A stretch of 64,000 nucleotides of DNA from Arthrobacter sp. MAHUQ-56 (lineage in GTDB: Bacteria > Actinomycetota > Actinomycetes > Actinomycetales > Micrococcaceae). Location: positions 246,885 through 310,884 of the forward strand of contig NZ_JAIFZQ010000002.1 in assembly GCF_019710585.1 (NCBI RefSeq). The letters run 5' to 3'. Under the pieces are notes generated by a model. The model did not search any database. It saw only the letters and a program-made list of their open reading frames with translations, and was not told the DNA's origin. Position numbers and translations under genes: made by a program. Shown in pieces: positions 1-8,992 of the stretch; within the stretch, counting starts at the first letter, position 1, and each line of letters opens with the position of its first letter.

Positions 1-1292
1 GCTGACGGTGCAGCCTGGCGGCGTGCACGCTTGCGCTCGGCGTTGGCACCGGTGGAGGTGCCGCCGCCCTGCTTGGGGCCCTTGGCGGCCAGCAGCGCGG
101 CGCGGGTGCGGGGGTCGACCTTTTCGGCAATGTCACCGACGAGTTCGGCCACGATGGGCGAGCTGGCCGTGACGCGTTCGAAGCTGACGTCAACACCGGC
201 GGCCTTCATGAGCTTCTTGACGTCGGTCTGCTGCTCCGGCAGGGTCAGCGTGACCACGGTGCCGTCGGAGCCGGCACGCGCGGTGCGGCCGGAACGGTGC
301 AGGTAGGCCTTGTGCTCGGTGGGCGGATCCACGTGGATGACCAGCTCGACGTCGTCAACGTGCACACCGCGGGCGGCGACGTCGGTGGCCACCAGGACGC
401 GGACGTCGCCGTTGGAGAACTCGGCGAGGTTGCGGTCGCGGGCGTTCTGCGACAGGTTGCCGTGCAGGTCAACGGCGGGGATGCCGGCGTCGGTGAGGGT
501 CTTGGCCAGCTTGCGGGCGTGGTGCTTGGTCCGCATGAAGAGGACGCGGCGGCCGGCACCGGAGGCGAGCTCCACGATCAGCTGCTTCTTGACGGTCTGG
601 TCGTTCACCACGAGCACGTGGTGTTCCATGGTGGTCACCGCGGCCTGCGGGTCATCCACGGAGTGCGTCAACGGGTTGGACAGGTAGCGCTGGACGATCT
701 TGTCCACGCCGTTGTCCAGGGTGGCGGAGAAGAGCAGGCGCTGGCCCTGGCTGGGGGTCATGTCCATGAGCTTCTTGACCACCGGCAGGAAGCCGAGGTC
801 CGCCATGTGGTCCGCTTCGTCAAGGACCGTGATCTCCACGGCCTCCAGGGTGAGGATGCGCTGGCGGATGAGGTCCTCCAGCCGGCCGGGGCAGGCAATG
901 ACAATGTCGACGCCGGCACGCAGCGCCTTTTCCTGCCGCGCCTGGGAGATGCCGCCGTAGATCACGATGGTGTTCAGCCCGGCGGCCTTTGCGAGCGGCT
1001 CGATGGTGGCGTTGATCTGCGTGGCCAGTTCACGGGTGGGTGCCAGGACCAGGCCCATGGGGCGGCCGGGCTTGCGGAAGTACTTGGCTTCCCGCTCAGC
1101 GAGTCTTGCTACAAGCGGGATAGCGAAAGCAATGGTTTTGCCGGATCCGGTCCGGCCGCGGCCCAGGACGTCACGACCGGAGAGCGTGTCCGGAAGGGTC
1201 TTCACCTGGATGGGAAACGGTTCAACGATTCCCTGCGCGGAAAGGGTGTCTGCAAGGGCCTTGGGAGTACCGAGGGCAGCAAAAGTAGTCAT
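1..1292 (-). CDS. DEAD-box ATP-dependent RNA helicase, 3' end cut by window edge
   Basis: Unwinds structured RNA with ATP; cytoplasmic, probably in ribosome assembly or RNA decay, possibly cold-induced. The start is the ATG at 1292-1290 (MTTFAALG...), and the frame stays open to base 1, so only the extreme C-terminus is missing. Translating the minus strand shows the family motifs in order: a Q-motif region ending in PIQ, Walker A GRTGSGKT, PTRELA, motif II VLDEADHM, motif III SAT, and motif VI HRSGRTARAG. The tail after the helicase core is Lys/Arg/Gly-rich, as in actinobacterial RhlE/DeaD-like proteins that bind RNA through basic tails. Which paralogue (RhlE, CsdA/DeaD or other) cannot be settled from the sequence. 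Family call very secure. Confidence 0.95.
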   Translation of the reverse strand, partial: MTTFAALGTPKALADTLSAQGIVEPFPIQVKTLPDTLSGRDVLGRGRTGSGKTIAFAIPLVARLAEREAKYFRKPGRPMGLVLAPTRELATQINATIEPLAKAAGLNTIVIYGGISQARQEKALRAGVDIVIACPGRLEDLIRQRILTLEAVEITVLDEADHMADLGFLPVVKKLMDMTPSQGQRLLFSATLDNGVDKIVQRYLSNPLTHSVDDPQAAVTTMEHHVLVVNDQTVKKQLIVELASGAGRRVLFMRTKHHARKLAKTLTDAGIPAVDLHGNLSQNARDRNLAEFSNGDVRVLVATDVAARGVHVDDVELVIHVDPPTEHKAYLHRSGRTARAGSDGTVVTLTLPEQQTDVKKLMKAAGVDVSFERVTASSPIVAELVGDIAEKVDPRTRAALLAAKGPKQGGGTSTGANAERKRARRQAAPS

Positions 1293-1618
1293 GTAGTTTT
1301 TACGGTCTTTCTGGCGGTATCCGGGCGGATATCGGCCCCCGATGCCGGTTGGACCAGGGGTTTCGCCGAAGAAAAGTCAGGTGGTCAACCGTGCCGCTGC
1401 AAATAAGGACAGCCGGCAGGGACCAAATGGAACGCGTTCATCGACGCAGGATGTGCCTCTCACATGAAGAAAGCCCACTCCCTGGAAAGGATCTCCAGAT
1501 CAGGAGCAGGCGGCATCACTGCACATCAAGTTCCTCCAGTCTAGCATCCCGGCGCCGCTGCCCCCTCCTTCAGCTCCCGGCCGTTGCCTTCGGCAGTGCC
1601 GCGGGGCAGGCTGGACGC
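1293..1618. other. 326-base divergent intergenic region
   Basis: Separates the helicase (minus) from the methyltransferase (plus). I see no convincing small gene or terminator. A long untranslated leader is common for cold-inducible DEAD-box helicases, so part of it may be 5' UTR; this is inference only. A methionine-lacking upstream extension of the methyltransferase frame is open here but has no ribosome binding site. Confidence 0.3.
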
Positions 1619-2344
1619 ATGAGCGAAGAAGCGGCGCACCAGCATGCCATGCACGACGACGGCCCCTCACCTGACGGAGGAAATGGCGGCATCAGCGCCG
1701 CTTCCGCCTGGGACGAGCGGTACCGCACCAAGCCCCGGCTGTGGAGCGGCAAACCAAACCCGCAGCTGGTGCGGGAGGCGGGCGGCCTGAGGCCGGGCAA
1801 GGCGCTGGAACTTGGCTGCGGCGAAGGTGCGGACGCGATCTGGCTGGCGCAGCAGGGCTGGACGGTCACCGCCGTCGACGTTTCCGCGGTGGCGCTGGAC
1901 CGGGCCCGGTCCCATGAGCTGGCCGAGCTGGCGCGCGAGAGCGTGCTGGCGTCGGAGGACAATATCGAAAGCCGGATCTCCTGGCAGCAGGCCGACCTGG
2001 AGCAGTGGCGGCCGGAGGGAACCTACGAGCTGGTGACCTCCCAGTTCCTGCACTCGCAGGAGCTCGACTGGCGGATTCCGCTGCGGACCGCGGCGGCGGC
2101 GGTCAAGCCCGGCGGCACCCTGCTGGTGGTGGGCCACCATCCGGACCGGTTGCCGCCGTGGGGCGCCGGGCACATGCACGGGGACATGTTCTATACCGGC
2201 GATGACCTGGTGCGGGAGCTGGGGCTGGGCGGCCCCGAATGGCAGCTGGAAGTCCTCACCACCCGTGAACGGCCCGTGACGGGTCCCGAAGGGCAGGAGG
2301 CCACCATCGCCGACGTCGTGCTGCGGGCCACGCGTCTTCCCTAG
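1619..2344 (+). CDS. Class I SAM-dependent methyltransferase
   Basis: Transfers a methyl group from S-adenosylmethionine to an unidentified, probably small-molecule, acceptor in the cytoplasm. The 241-residue product has the WDERY...WSG.PN..LV N-terminal pattern (residues 31-51), the SAM-binding motif I ELGCGEG (about 64-70), and the acidic end of strand 2, TAVDVS (about 84-89). This layout is typical of the thiopurine/tellurite-resistance-like (TehB, TPMT) branch. The ATG at 1619 was chosen because the conserved domain starts soon after it and a GGGGCAGG stretch lies upstream; the frame is open further upstream without a good start. Its stop overlaps the stop of the convergent MFS gene by four bases. 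Substrate unknown. Confidence 0.85.
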   Translation: MSEEAAHQHAMHDDGPSPDGGNGGISAASAWDERYRTKPRLWSGKPNPQLVREAGGLRPGKALELGCGEGADAIWLAQQGWTVTAVDVSAVALDRARSHELAELARESVLASEDNIESRISWQQADLEQWRPEGTYELVTSQFLHSQELDWRIPLRTAAAAVKPGGTLLVVGHHPDRLPPWGAGHMHGDMFYTGDDLVRELGLGGPEWQLEVLTTRERPVTGPEGQEATIADVVLRATRLP

Positions 2345-3717
2345 CTGCGGGTGGTGACCCGCGGCGCGACCAGCACCGCGGCGGCGCCTATCACCGCGGT
2401 AAGCCCGAAGACGCCCGCGAAGGACTGGACCGACGTCGTAAATGCCGCGAAGACGATGCCGGTGGCGGCCAGTGAAAGCGCCCCGCCCAGGGAGTCGGAG
2501 ATGGACATCGCGGAGCTGTTGAAGCCTTCGTCCTCCTTGCTGGAGAGGGCCAGCGTCATCACGCTCAGGCGCGGGTAGAGCAGGCCCATCCCGCCGCCGG
2601 CGAGGGCCCAGCCGGCGATCGCCAGTGCGGCCGGCCAGTGCAGCGCCGTGGTGGCCAGGGCCAGCAGGACGGCGGCCAGGACCATCACGGATCCGGTCCG
2701 CACTGCAGACTGGTGCGGCAGCCTGGTGCCCAGCCGCCCCTGCACCGCGGCGGCGCCGGCCCAGGCCAGTGCCCCGCCCGTGAGGGTCAGGCCTGCCAGG
2801 GACGGCGGAAAGGCGTACTGGTCGATCAGCAGGTAGGGCAGGTAGACCTCGGCACCGAAGAAGGACGCCGACGCAAGCCCGCGGGCCAGGATCACGCTCG
2901 GCAGGCCGCGCCGGGCCGCGAGGGTCCCTGCGGGCACGAGCGGGCGGACCGCCAGCAGGGCCAGGACGACGGCGGCGACAGCCAGGACGGCGGTGGCGGC
3001 CGGGACCGCCGGAACGCGCACCTCGGCCGAGAGGTTCAGTCCCAGGACGGCGAGCGCTGCCAGGACGGCCCAGCCGAGCCGGTCCAGGGCCCACGGGACG
3101 GCGGGTGCGCTGGCCCGCTCCATCCCGCGCAGCAGCGGCACAATCATGGCCAGGGCGGGGACCACCAGCCCCACGACGCCCAGGAAAACCCAGTGCCAGC
3201 TGAAGACCTGCGCCACCAGGCCGGCGGCGAATGGCCCCACCAGCGACGGGACCACCCAGGCGGCCGAGAAGGCGGCGAAGATCCTGGGATGCAGCGGCCC
3301 CGGGTAGAAGCGCGCCACCAGAACGTACAGCGCCACGGTGAGGGCGCCGCCGCCAAGCCCCTGCACCAGCCGGCCGGCGACGAGCACCGGCATGGACACG
3401 GCGGTGCCGGCGATCAGCAGGCCCAGCGCGAAGAGGCCCACCGAGACGTACAGCGGTTTGGCCGGCCCTCGACGGTCGGACCAGTTGCCGGCCCCCACCA
3501 TTCCGATCACGCCGGTGGCCAGCGGCCCCGCGAAGGCAAGCGCGTAGAGGCTCCCGCCGTTCAACTCCCGGCTGACCAGCGGCATGATGGTGGTAACGGC
3601 GAGGGATTCAAAGGCAGCCAGGAACACCAGGGCGCAGGTACCAACGGTCACCCAGAGGTACGGCGCCCGGAAGATCCCTGCGGCGGGATGGGTGGCTGGA
3701 AGGGTGGAGTCCCGCAC
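2341..3717 (-). CDS. MFS transporter, drug-efflux-like
   Basis: A 458-residue inner-membrane permease of the major facilitator superfamily, probably a proton-driven exporter. It has about 14 hydrophobic segments. The loop after helix 2 carries GNWSDRRGPAKPLY, the MFS motif A position, and a glycine-rich motif-C-like stretch (PSLVGPFAAG) lies in helix 5. The length and helix count resemble the DHA2 drug:H+ antiporter group. The GTG start at 3717 has AGGAG six bases upstream and follows the stop of the preceding CynX-type transporter gene by eight bases, so the two are probably co-transcribed. No regulator is adjacent, and the substrate cannot be predicted. Confidence 0.85.
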   Translation of the reverse strand: MRDSTLPATHPAAGIFRAPYLWVTVGTCALVFLAAFESLAVTTIMPLVSRELNGGSLYALAFAGPLATGVIGMVGAGNWSDRRGPAKPLYVSVGLFALGLLIAGTAVSMPVLVAGRLVQGLGGGALTVALYVLVARFYPGPLHPRIFAAFSAAWVVPSLVGPFAAGLVAQVFSWHWVFLGVVGLVVPALAMIVPLLRGMERASAPAVPWALDRLGWAVLAALAVLGLNLSAEVRVPAVPAATAVLAVAAVVLALLAVRPLVPAGTLAARRGLPSVILARGLASASFFGAEVYLPYLLIDQYAFPPSLAGLTLTGGALAWAGAAAVQGRLGTRLPHQSAVRTGSVMVLAAVLLALATTALHWPAALAIAGWALAGGGMGLLYPRLSVMTLALSSKEDEGFNSSAMSISDSLGGALSLAATGIVFAAFTTSVQSFAGVFGLTAVIGAAAVLVAPRVTTRS

Positions 3718-3725
3718 TCCGGCTC

Positions 3726-5075
3726 CTAGTCCACGTACCGGGCGCGGCCGGAGCGGTAGCCGAACACGGCGGCCAGCAGGCCCACCACCGTGAACAGGAT
3801 TCCGGCCGGCACGAACGATCCGGTGGCCTGGTGCAGTTGCCCCACCATCAAGGTCCCCGCGGAGCCCACTCCGTAGCCCACGCCCTGCATCATGCCCGAG
3901 AGGTGCGCGGCCGTGTGGCCGTCACGCGTGCGCAGCATGATCAGTGTCAGGGCGGCGGCAGTGAGGCTTCCCTGGCCCAGTCCCAGCAGCCCGGCCCACA
4001 CCCACACCAGGTCCAGGGGTCCCAGGATGCTCAGCACGAAACCGCTGCCGGTCATCAGGGCCACCACGGTGTTGATGGCCCGCTGGTCCCGGAACCTGGC
4101 CGCCAGCGCCGGCGCGAACAGTGAGCCCAGCATCTGCAGCACGATGCAGACGGCCACGATGAGCCCGGCCGTCGCACCGTCCACGCCGCGTTCGCGCAGG
4201 ATCGGCGCCAGCCACGCGAAACCGCTGAACGACATCATGGCCTGCAGCACCATGAAGATGGTCACCTGCCAGGCCACGGACGACCGCCACACATTCACGC
4301 CGTCCCTGACCGCCTGGTGCCGGATGCTTCCCTGGCGTACAGCCACGGGCAGGAAAAGGAGAAGCACGACGCCGGCAGGAACCGCCCACATCCACAGCGC
4401 TGCCGTCCACTCCCCCGTCGCCGTGTAGACCGGGTAGGTGAAGCCGGCACCCAGCGCGGCGGACGCACAGATGGCAGTCGTGTACAGCCCGCCCATCAGG
4501 CCGAGCCGGTGGGGGAAGTCGCGCTTCACCAGGCCCGGGAGGAGGACGTTGCACAGGGCGATGGCGGCACCGCAGGCTGCCGTGCCCGCGAGGAGCGCAG
4601 GCAGGTGCCCGGCACCTCCGCCCATCGCTGCCCCGAAGTCCACCGGACGCAGCAGCAGTCCAGATGTCAGCAATGCCATGGCGCCCAGCAGCACCCGCTC
4701 TGCGCCGAACCGGCGGGCCAGGACCGGGGCCAGCGGGGCGAACACGCCCAGGAGCGTCACTGGCACGGTAGTCAGCACCACCACGGACCAGCCCGGCAGC
4801 CCGGCCTGGGAGGCCACCTCCGGCAGGACAGCGGAGAAACTGGAAAAGACGCTGCGCAGGTTCAGCCCGATCAGGACCAGGCACACGCCCAGGTAAGTGA
4901 GGGCCCGCCGGCTGCCGACGCGGGTGGGTCCAGCGGGGGGAAGCTCATCAATTTCGGCATCCACCAGCGTGCTGGGATCCACCAGGCTGCTGCCCGTCCG
5001 GGCCCGGCCCTGGCCGTCTTCGAAGACAGCCCCCCGCCGTTGGTTCCCTGGCCCGGCATTCGTTGCGTCCATCAT
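3726..5075 (-). CDS. CynX/NimT-family MFS transporter
   Basis: A membrane transporter of about 449 residues and 12 helices in the CynX/NimT (cyanate/nitroimidazole transporter) branch of the MFS. The signature GLNLRSVFSSFSAVLPEV near residue 65-85 and the short loop between helices 2 and 3 support this. A hydrophilic N-terminal extension of about 50 residues precedes helix 1. Two adjacent ATG codons (5075 and 5072) are possible starts; a GTGGGG run just upstream makes either acceptable, and the frame is open further upstream without a better signal. It is the first gene of a two-transporter operon with the MFS exporter. Substrate unknown: CynX homologues in actinobacteria are rarely true cyanate carriers and no cyanase is nearby. 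Confidence 0.85.
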   Translation of the reverse strand: MMDATNAGPGNQRRGAVFEDGQGRARTGSSLVDPSTLVDAEIDELPPAGPTRVGSRRALTYLGVCLVLIGLNLRSVFSSFSAVLPEVASQAGLPGWSVVVLTTVPVTLLGVFAPLAPVLARRFGAERVLLGAMALLTSGLLLRPVDFGAAMGGGAGHLPALLAGTAACGAAIALCNVLLPGLVKRDFPHRLGLMGGLYTTAICASAALGAGFTYPVYTATGEWTAALWMWAVPAGVVLLLFLPVAVRQGSIRHQAVRDGVNVWRSSVAWQVTIFMVLQAMMSFSGFAWLAPILRERGVDGATAGLIVAVCIVLQMLGSLFAPALAARFRDQRAINTVVALMTGSGFVLSILGPLDLVWVWAGLLGLGQGSLTAAALTLIMLRTRDGHTAAHLSGMMQGVGYGVGSAGTLMVGQLHQATGSFVPAGILFTVVGLLAAVFGYRSGRARYVD

Positions 5076-5209
5076 CCCCACATTCTCGCAGGCGAGCGCA
5101 GGCGGGGTTTTCCACATACGGCAGGACGTACCTTCTGGTGCCTGGCCACGCTCCCTACGTTGGAACCAGCCGCGGTTGCCCGGACCGCCGCACCGATCGA
5201 AGGAGCGCC

Positions 5210-5617
5210 ATGGAAACCACCCCGCCGCAGGAACCCCGCCCCGCACCCCTGGGGGACTTTCGGGAGGCGCCCGGGCAGCAGCAGGAGGGTGCGCCCGCGA
5301 ACAAGGGACCAACCAGCCTGGTCCTGGCGATCCTTGCCCCGTTAAGCATGTTCCTCACCGGGCCGTTCGCGGGGCTGGCTATGCTGCTGACCCACGGGGA
5401 CGATGGGTACTCCCGGACACCATGGGTGGCTCCCCTCGTGCTGTTCAGCCTCCCCCTCCTCTTTGGCACGCTCGCCCTCCGGCTGGCCTTGCCCGCCTTG
5501 AAAGGATCACCGCGGAACTCCGGCAACTGGTCCGCCGCGGCAGTTTCCCTGTGCATTTGCGGCCTGGTGTTTGTCCTCGCCTTGGGCCCTGCGCTCAGCC
5601 TCACGGGCCTTTTCTAA
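5210..5617 (+). CDS. Small DUF4190-like hydrophobic membrane protein
   Basis: A 135-residue protein with a Pro/Gln-rich cytoplasmic N-terminus (about 40 residues), then three or four hydrophobic segments: LVLAILAPLSMFLTGPFAG, WVAPLVLFSLPLLFGTLAL and VSLCICGLVFVLALGPAL. The ATG at 5210 is well placed behind AGGAG (5201-5205). The architecture (disordered Pro-rich start plus short helices) resembles the DUF4190-like or septum/envelope-associated small membrane proteins of actinobacteria, but I see no diagnostic motif and do not assign a function. It is transcribed alone and divergently from the CynX-type gene. Confidence 0.65.
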   Translation: METTPPQEPRPAPLGDFREAPGQQQEGAPANKGPTSLVLAILAPLSMFLTGPFAGLAMLLTHGDDGYSRTPWVAPLVLFSLPLLFGTLALRLALPALKGSPRNSGNWSAAAVSLCICGLVFVLALGPALSLTGLF

Positions 5618-5775
5618 CCCGGCACCGCGCCTCGAACCGACGCACGCCCGAACCTGGCATAACACCGGAGCGGATTAAACAAATATGCACGGATCCCGGC
5701 CCGGCTTTTGCTCCGGCCGGCTCGAGCGCCGGCCCCGCTGCCTGCCTGGCCTTCAGCGGCGCTATTCTGGAAAGG

Positions 5776-6699
5776 ATGAGCGAATCCCCGGAAAACCCCC
5801 AGCAGCCGCATGTCCCGAGGCCCGTCACGCCCGGGACCCAGGCTTCCTTCGGCACCTACGGCGGGCGGCCGGTCAGCTTCGTGCGCCGCGGCACCCGGCT
5901 GCAGGGACGCCGGCAGGCAGCCTGGGCCGAACACGCCGAGCGCTGGGCGGTCGACGTTCCGCGGCACGTGGCCAACACCTCCGTCCACCCCGACTACACA
6001 TTCGACGCCGCGGCCGAGTTTGGCCGCGAGGCACCGCTCATCGTGGAGATCGGTTCCGGCCTGGGCGACGCCATCTGCCACGCCGCCGAGCAGAACCCCG
6101 ACACCAACTTCCTGGCCGTCGAGGTGTACACCCCCGGACTGGCCAACACCATCATCAAGATCAACAACCGCGGCCTGGACAACGTGCGGGTTGTCGAGGC
6201 CAACGCCCCCGAAGTCCTGGCCACCATGCTGCCGGAGGGCTCGGTCACCGAACTCTGGGTGTTCTTCCCGGACCCCTGGCACAAGTCCCGGCACCACAAG
6301 CGCCGCCTCATCCAGCCCGAATTCGTCCAGCTGGCCGCACGCGTGCTGAAGCCGGGCGGACTGTTCCGGATCGCCACGGACTGGTCCAATTACGCCATCC
6401 ACGTCCGCGATGTCATGACCGGCTCCGCGGAGTTTGAGAACCTGCACACCGGCGAGCGCCGCGGCCCGGAAAGCCCGCTGACCCACGTGTGGCAGTCCGG
6501 CGTTGAATCGGTCGTGGGCGGCGCGCCGGTACGCGAGGGCCGTGCACCGGTCAGCACCGGGCATACAGGACCCAACGAAGGGGTGGACGAGACCGGCGGC
6601 TGGGCTCCCCGGTTCGAAGGCAGGATCCGGACCAGCTTTGAGGCCAAGGCCCACGAGGCCGGGCGCCTGATCTTCGACCTCTGCTACCGCCGCAGCTGA
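5776..6699 (+). CDS. trmB: tRNA (guanine-N7-)-methyltransferase
   Basis: Methylates N7 of guanosine 46 in the variable loop of tRNA using SAM, a cytoplasmic tRNA modification step. The 307-residue product shows the SAM site IVEIGSGLGDAI and the TrmB signature FFPDPWHKSRHHKRRL, which carries the conserved FPDPW and basic catalytic region. The C-terminus ends with the usual RIRTSFEAKA...G..IFDLCYRR block. A 60-residue N-terminal extension and an insertion before the last block make it longer than the E. coli enzyme (about 239 residues), which is common in actinobacteria. The ATG at 5776 follows GGAAAGG immediately; no better start is visible. A single transcription unit. Confidence 0.95.
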   Translation: MSESPENPQQPHVPRPVTPGTQASFGTYGGRPVSFVRRGTRLQGRRQAAWAEHAERWAVDVPRHVANTSVHPDYTFDAAAEFGREAPLIVEIGSGLGDAICHAAEQNPDTNFLAVEVYTPGLANTIIKINNRGLDNVRVVEANAPEVLATMLPEGSVTELWVFFPDPWHKSRHHKRRLIQPEFVQLAARVLKPGGLFRIATDWSNYAIHVRDVMTGSAEFENLHTGERRGPESPLTHVWQSGVESVVGGAPVREGRAPVSTGHTGPNEGVDETGGWAPRFEGRIRTSFEAKAHEAGRLIFDLCYRRS

Positions 6700-6783
6700 C
6701 GTCGCTGCCCTGCCGGGTCGGCCGGTCCCGCTGGGCCGGCGGTCCAGGGGGCCGGCGGTTCAGGGGACGGCCCAGAAGGCTGT

Positions 6784-7230
6784 TCAGCCGACGCTGATGC
6801 CCGCGACGATCTCTTTGAGCATGCCCAGCCGCGGCTCGGCTTCGGCGTCCAGGTATGGCCAGATGACCACCACGCCGATGAAGCGCCCGCTTTCCCACAC
6901 ACCAACGGTGGCCGCCACCTTCGCCGCCCCGTCGCCGTCGTCATATCCCACCACCACGGCGTACGCGGCTTTGCCGGGCAGGTCCAGCTCGCCCTCGGCC
7001 AGGAGGGTGCCCGCGCGCTCCTCGAGGTAGAAGCCGGACATCAGGTGCGCCCAGCCGTTGGCCTGCGGCGCATCCTGCACCGAGGTGTCGTCCTTGATGA
7101 CGGTGACCAGGACACCGCCCAGCAGCCCGTACTGTTCGCTGTTGGGCCCGGCCGTGGAGTCTTCCAGGACCTGCGTGTGCTCGGGGAAATCGGCGGTGAA
7201 GCCCAGCGGGGATTCGATGTGCACTGACAT
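6784..7230 (-). CDS. Unrecognised 148-residue partner of the WXG100 protein
   Basis: I do not recognise this family. The acidic, soluble 148-residue protein has no signal peptide and no membrane segment. Its alternating pattern (GFTADFPEH, GVLVTVIKDD, AAYAVVVGYDDGDG, FIGVVVIWPY) suggests an alpha/beta or beta-rich fold, perhaps like the Mog1/PsbP-type LpqN proteins. It starts with ATG at 7230, only four bases after the stop of the WXG100-domain gene, so the two are almost certainly translated from one mRNA. Position and size would fit a dedicated chaperone or an immunity protein for the secreted partner, but that is inference from context alone. Confidence 0.7.
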   Translation of the reverse strand: MSVHIESPLGFTADFPEHTQVLEDSTAGPNSEQYGLLGGVLVTVIKDDTSVQDAPQANGWAHLMSGFYLEERAGTLLAEGELDLPGKAAYAVVVGYDDGDGAAKVAATVGVWESGRFIGVVVIWPYLDAEAEPRLGMLKEIVAGISVG

Positions 7231-7234
7231 TGGT

Positions 7235-8815
7235 TCAGAGCCTCTCGAGCTTGGTGTCGTTGGGGACTTTATAGTACGTGGACACGTTGGTGGTGGCCTG
7301 GTTCTCGGTCTTGACGTCCACCTCGCCGACCTTCACGTCGAACCCGGCCTCATTGGTGGCGGTCACCACGGAATTGACCTGGACGGTGGCGGACCCTGCC
7401 TCGTACAGCCTGGCCGCGTCGCGGGCGGCGCCGGCCTCGTTCCCCAGCGCAACATTGCGCAGGTAGCTGTCGATGACCGGCTGGTTCCCGGGCGAGTAGT
7501 CGATGTCGATCCTGACCGTGCCCTGGGTCCCGGCCGTAACCGTGGAATCGAACTTGGCGGCCTCGGTCTTCACGCCGGACGTGACGCCCTGGGCCACCGT
7601 CCCGTCCATGGACACGGAGACGGAGTCGATGTTGTTGCCCTTGTCCAGGTTGACCTGCAGCCCGCCCTTGCCGGAAGCCTCGAAGACCCGGCCGTCCAGG
7701 TTGAGCTTGCCCTGGGCGGAGACCTCGCCGCTGGCGGTGGACGTGCCGTCCGTCAGGTTCCGTTCGTAGGCCAGGTCAAGCTTCGCCCCGCCGGACGCCG
7801 TCCCGGCCTCGCCGGAGGCTTCCAGCGAGAAGGTTCCCTTGGCCTTGTCCGTCTGCCCGGTGGAACCGTTGTCGTTCGCGGCATCATTGATGGTGTCCAG
7901 GATGTACCCGGGCGGGTTGCCGGCCACGTCCTTGATCTCGCCGATGCTGTCCGGCGGGAGGTCCCGGTACATCTGCTCCCGGGCAGCCATGGCTTCCTCC
8001 ACGCTGGCGAACTGGTACTCGCGCGAGACCTCTCCGGTGAGGGTAGCCCCCGCCGTGCCGGTGGTGTCGTTGACGCCCAGGCCCATGTTTCCGTAGACCT
8101 TCATGGTTGCGGATCCGTCAGCGTTTTCCACCACCTCGGTTCCCACTTCGGCCCCGCCGTGGACCCAGGCCACCCGGGCTTCAATGGACGCTTTGCCGGT
8201 CTCGGTATAGACCGGGATGTCTGCCCGGGCCAACTCCTGGAGGTGCTCTTTGGCGAGCCGCTGCGCGGCGGCGGGGATGCCGCCGTCCATCCGCATGAGG
8301 CCTTCGGCGAAGGGGCCGTCGCTGCCCTCGCCCTCAATCAGGTACTTCCGGTCCGCGGCCGACAGGCTGTCCCACCATTTGGCCTGCTCCTCGGGGCTGG
8401 CATGCAGCATCCGGTCCAGGCCGGTTTCCAGTTCCTTCCGGTGCTCGGCCGCCTCCTGCGCGGCCTCGGCCTTCTCCTGCAGCCACTCCCTGGCCTGGGA
8501 CGCCAGCGAGGTGAGCCGGTCCCAGGTGCTGCTTGGGGAACTTCCGGAATTGGCGGCGGAGGCCTTTTCCTGCTCGTCGGCGTGCTTCAGGAGGATCTTC
8601 GAGTTCTGCCGCAGGCTGGCGACCACCTTGTCCAGGCTGGGCCTGTGGCTCCCGGTCCATTCCTGCCGGAAGAGGTCACCGTCGCGTCCCTTCCACGGTG
8701 CCGACTGGATCTGGCTTTGCAGGGAACCTGCACGGCTGCTCAGCAGGGCCGCTGCCTGCTCGGCCGCCTTGGCCAGCGCCCGCAACTGGCTGGTGTCAGC
8801 GCCGTAAAAAGTCAT
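7235..8815 (-). CDS. WXG100-type (ESX/type VII) secreted protein with long beta-rich C-terminus
   Basis: A 526-residue protein, presumably an effector or structural substrate of a type VII (Ess/ESX) secretion system. Residues 1-90 form an Ala/Gln/Leu-rich helical hairpin with the WXG turn at W41-K42-G43. A charged coiled-coil-like region follows (about 100-150, rich in Glu, Ala and Gln). From about residue 210 onward it is Gly/Thr/Ala-rich with alternating beta patterns (for example SATMKVYGNMGLGVN, KLNLDGRVFEASGKGG) and no recognisable nuclease, ADP-ribosyltransferase or peptidase motif. The ATG at 8815 was chosen because GGGGGA lies just upstream and the WXG fold begins there; the frame is open further upstream into the divergent gene. 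No T7SS machinery genes are in the window. Confidence 0.8.
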   Translation of the reverse strand: MTFYGADTSQLRALAKAAEQAAALLSSRAGSLQSQIQSAPWKGRDGDLFRQEWTGSHRPSLDKVVASLRQNSKILLKHADEQEKASAANSGSSPSSTWDRLTSLASQAREWLQEKAEAAQEAAEHRKELETGLDRMLHASPEEQAKWWDSLSAADRKYLIEGEGSDGPFAEGLMRMDGGIPAAAQRLAKEHLQELARADIPVYTETGKASIEARVAWVHGGAEVGTEVVENADGSATMKVYGNMGLGVNDTTGTAGATLTGEVSREYQFASVEEAMAAREQMYRDLPPDSIGEIKDVAGNPPGYILDTINDAANDNGSTGQTDKAKGTFSLEASGEAGTASGGAKLDLAYERNLTDGTSTASGEVSAQGKLNLDGRVFEASGKGGLQVNLDKGNNIDSVSVSMDGTVAQGVTSGVKTEAAKFDSTVTAGTQGTVRIDIDYSPGNQPVIDSYLRNVALGNEAGAARDAARLYEAGSATVQVNSVVTATNEAGFDVKVGEVDVKTENQATTNVSTYYKVPNDTKLERL

Positions 8816-8992
8816 GGTGTCCCCCGGAGAAGTGTGCGGTGCGTTTCGATCACTGGTCTTTATGGTGGCATAGGCACCATGAGGCGGCGATGGGGAACCC
8901 TCCCCATGCTGTCCCGGCGCAGGTGCCCGTGGCACGATTACCTGTATAACAAGGGCACGCACTCCAGCGCAGCCGCGCATGTCCAAAAGGAA

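Noticed and set aside
7235..8815. Polymorphic toxin with a nuclease or deaminase domain
   Set aside because: No catalytic motif of known toxin families is visible in the C-terminus, so only the WXG100 part is claimed.
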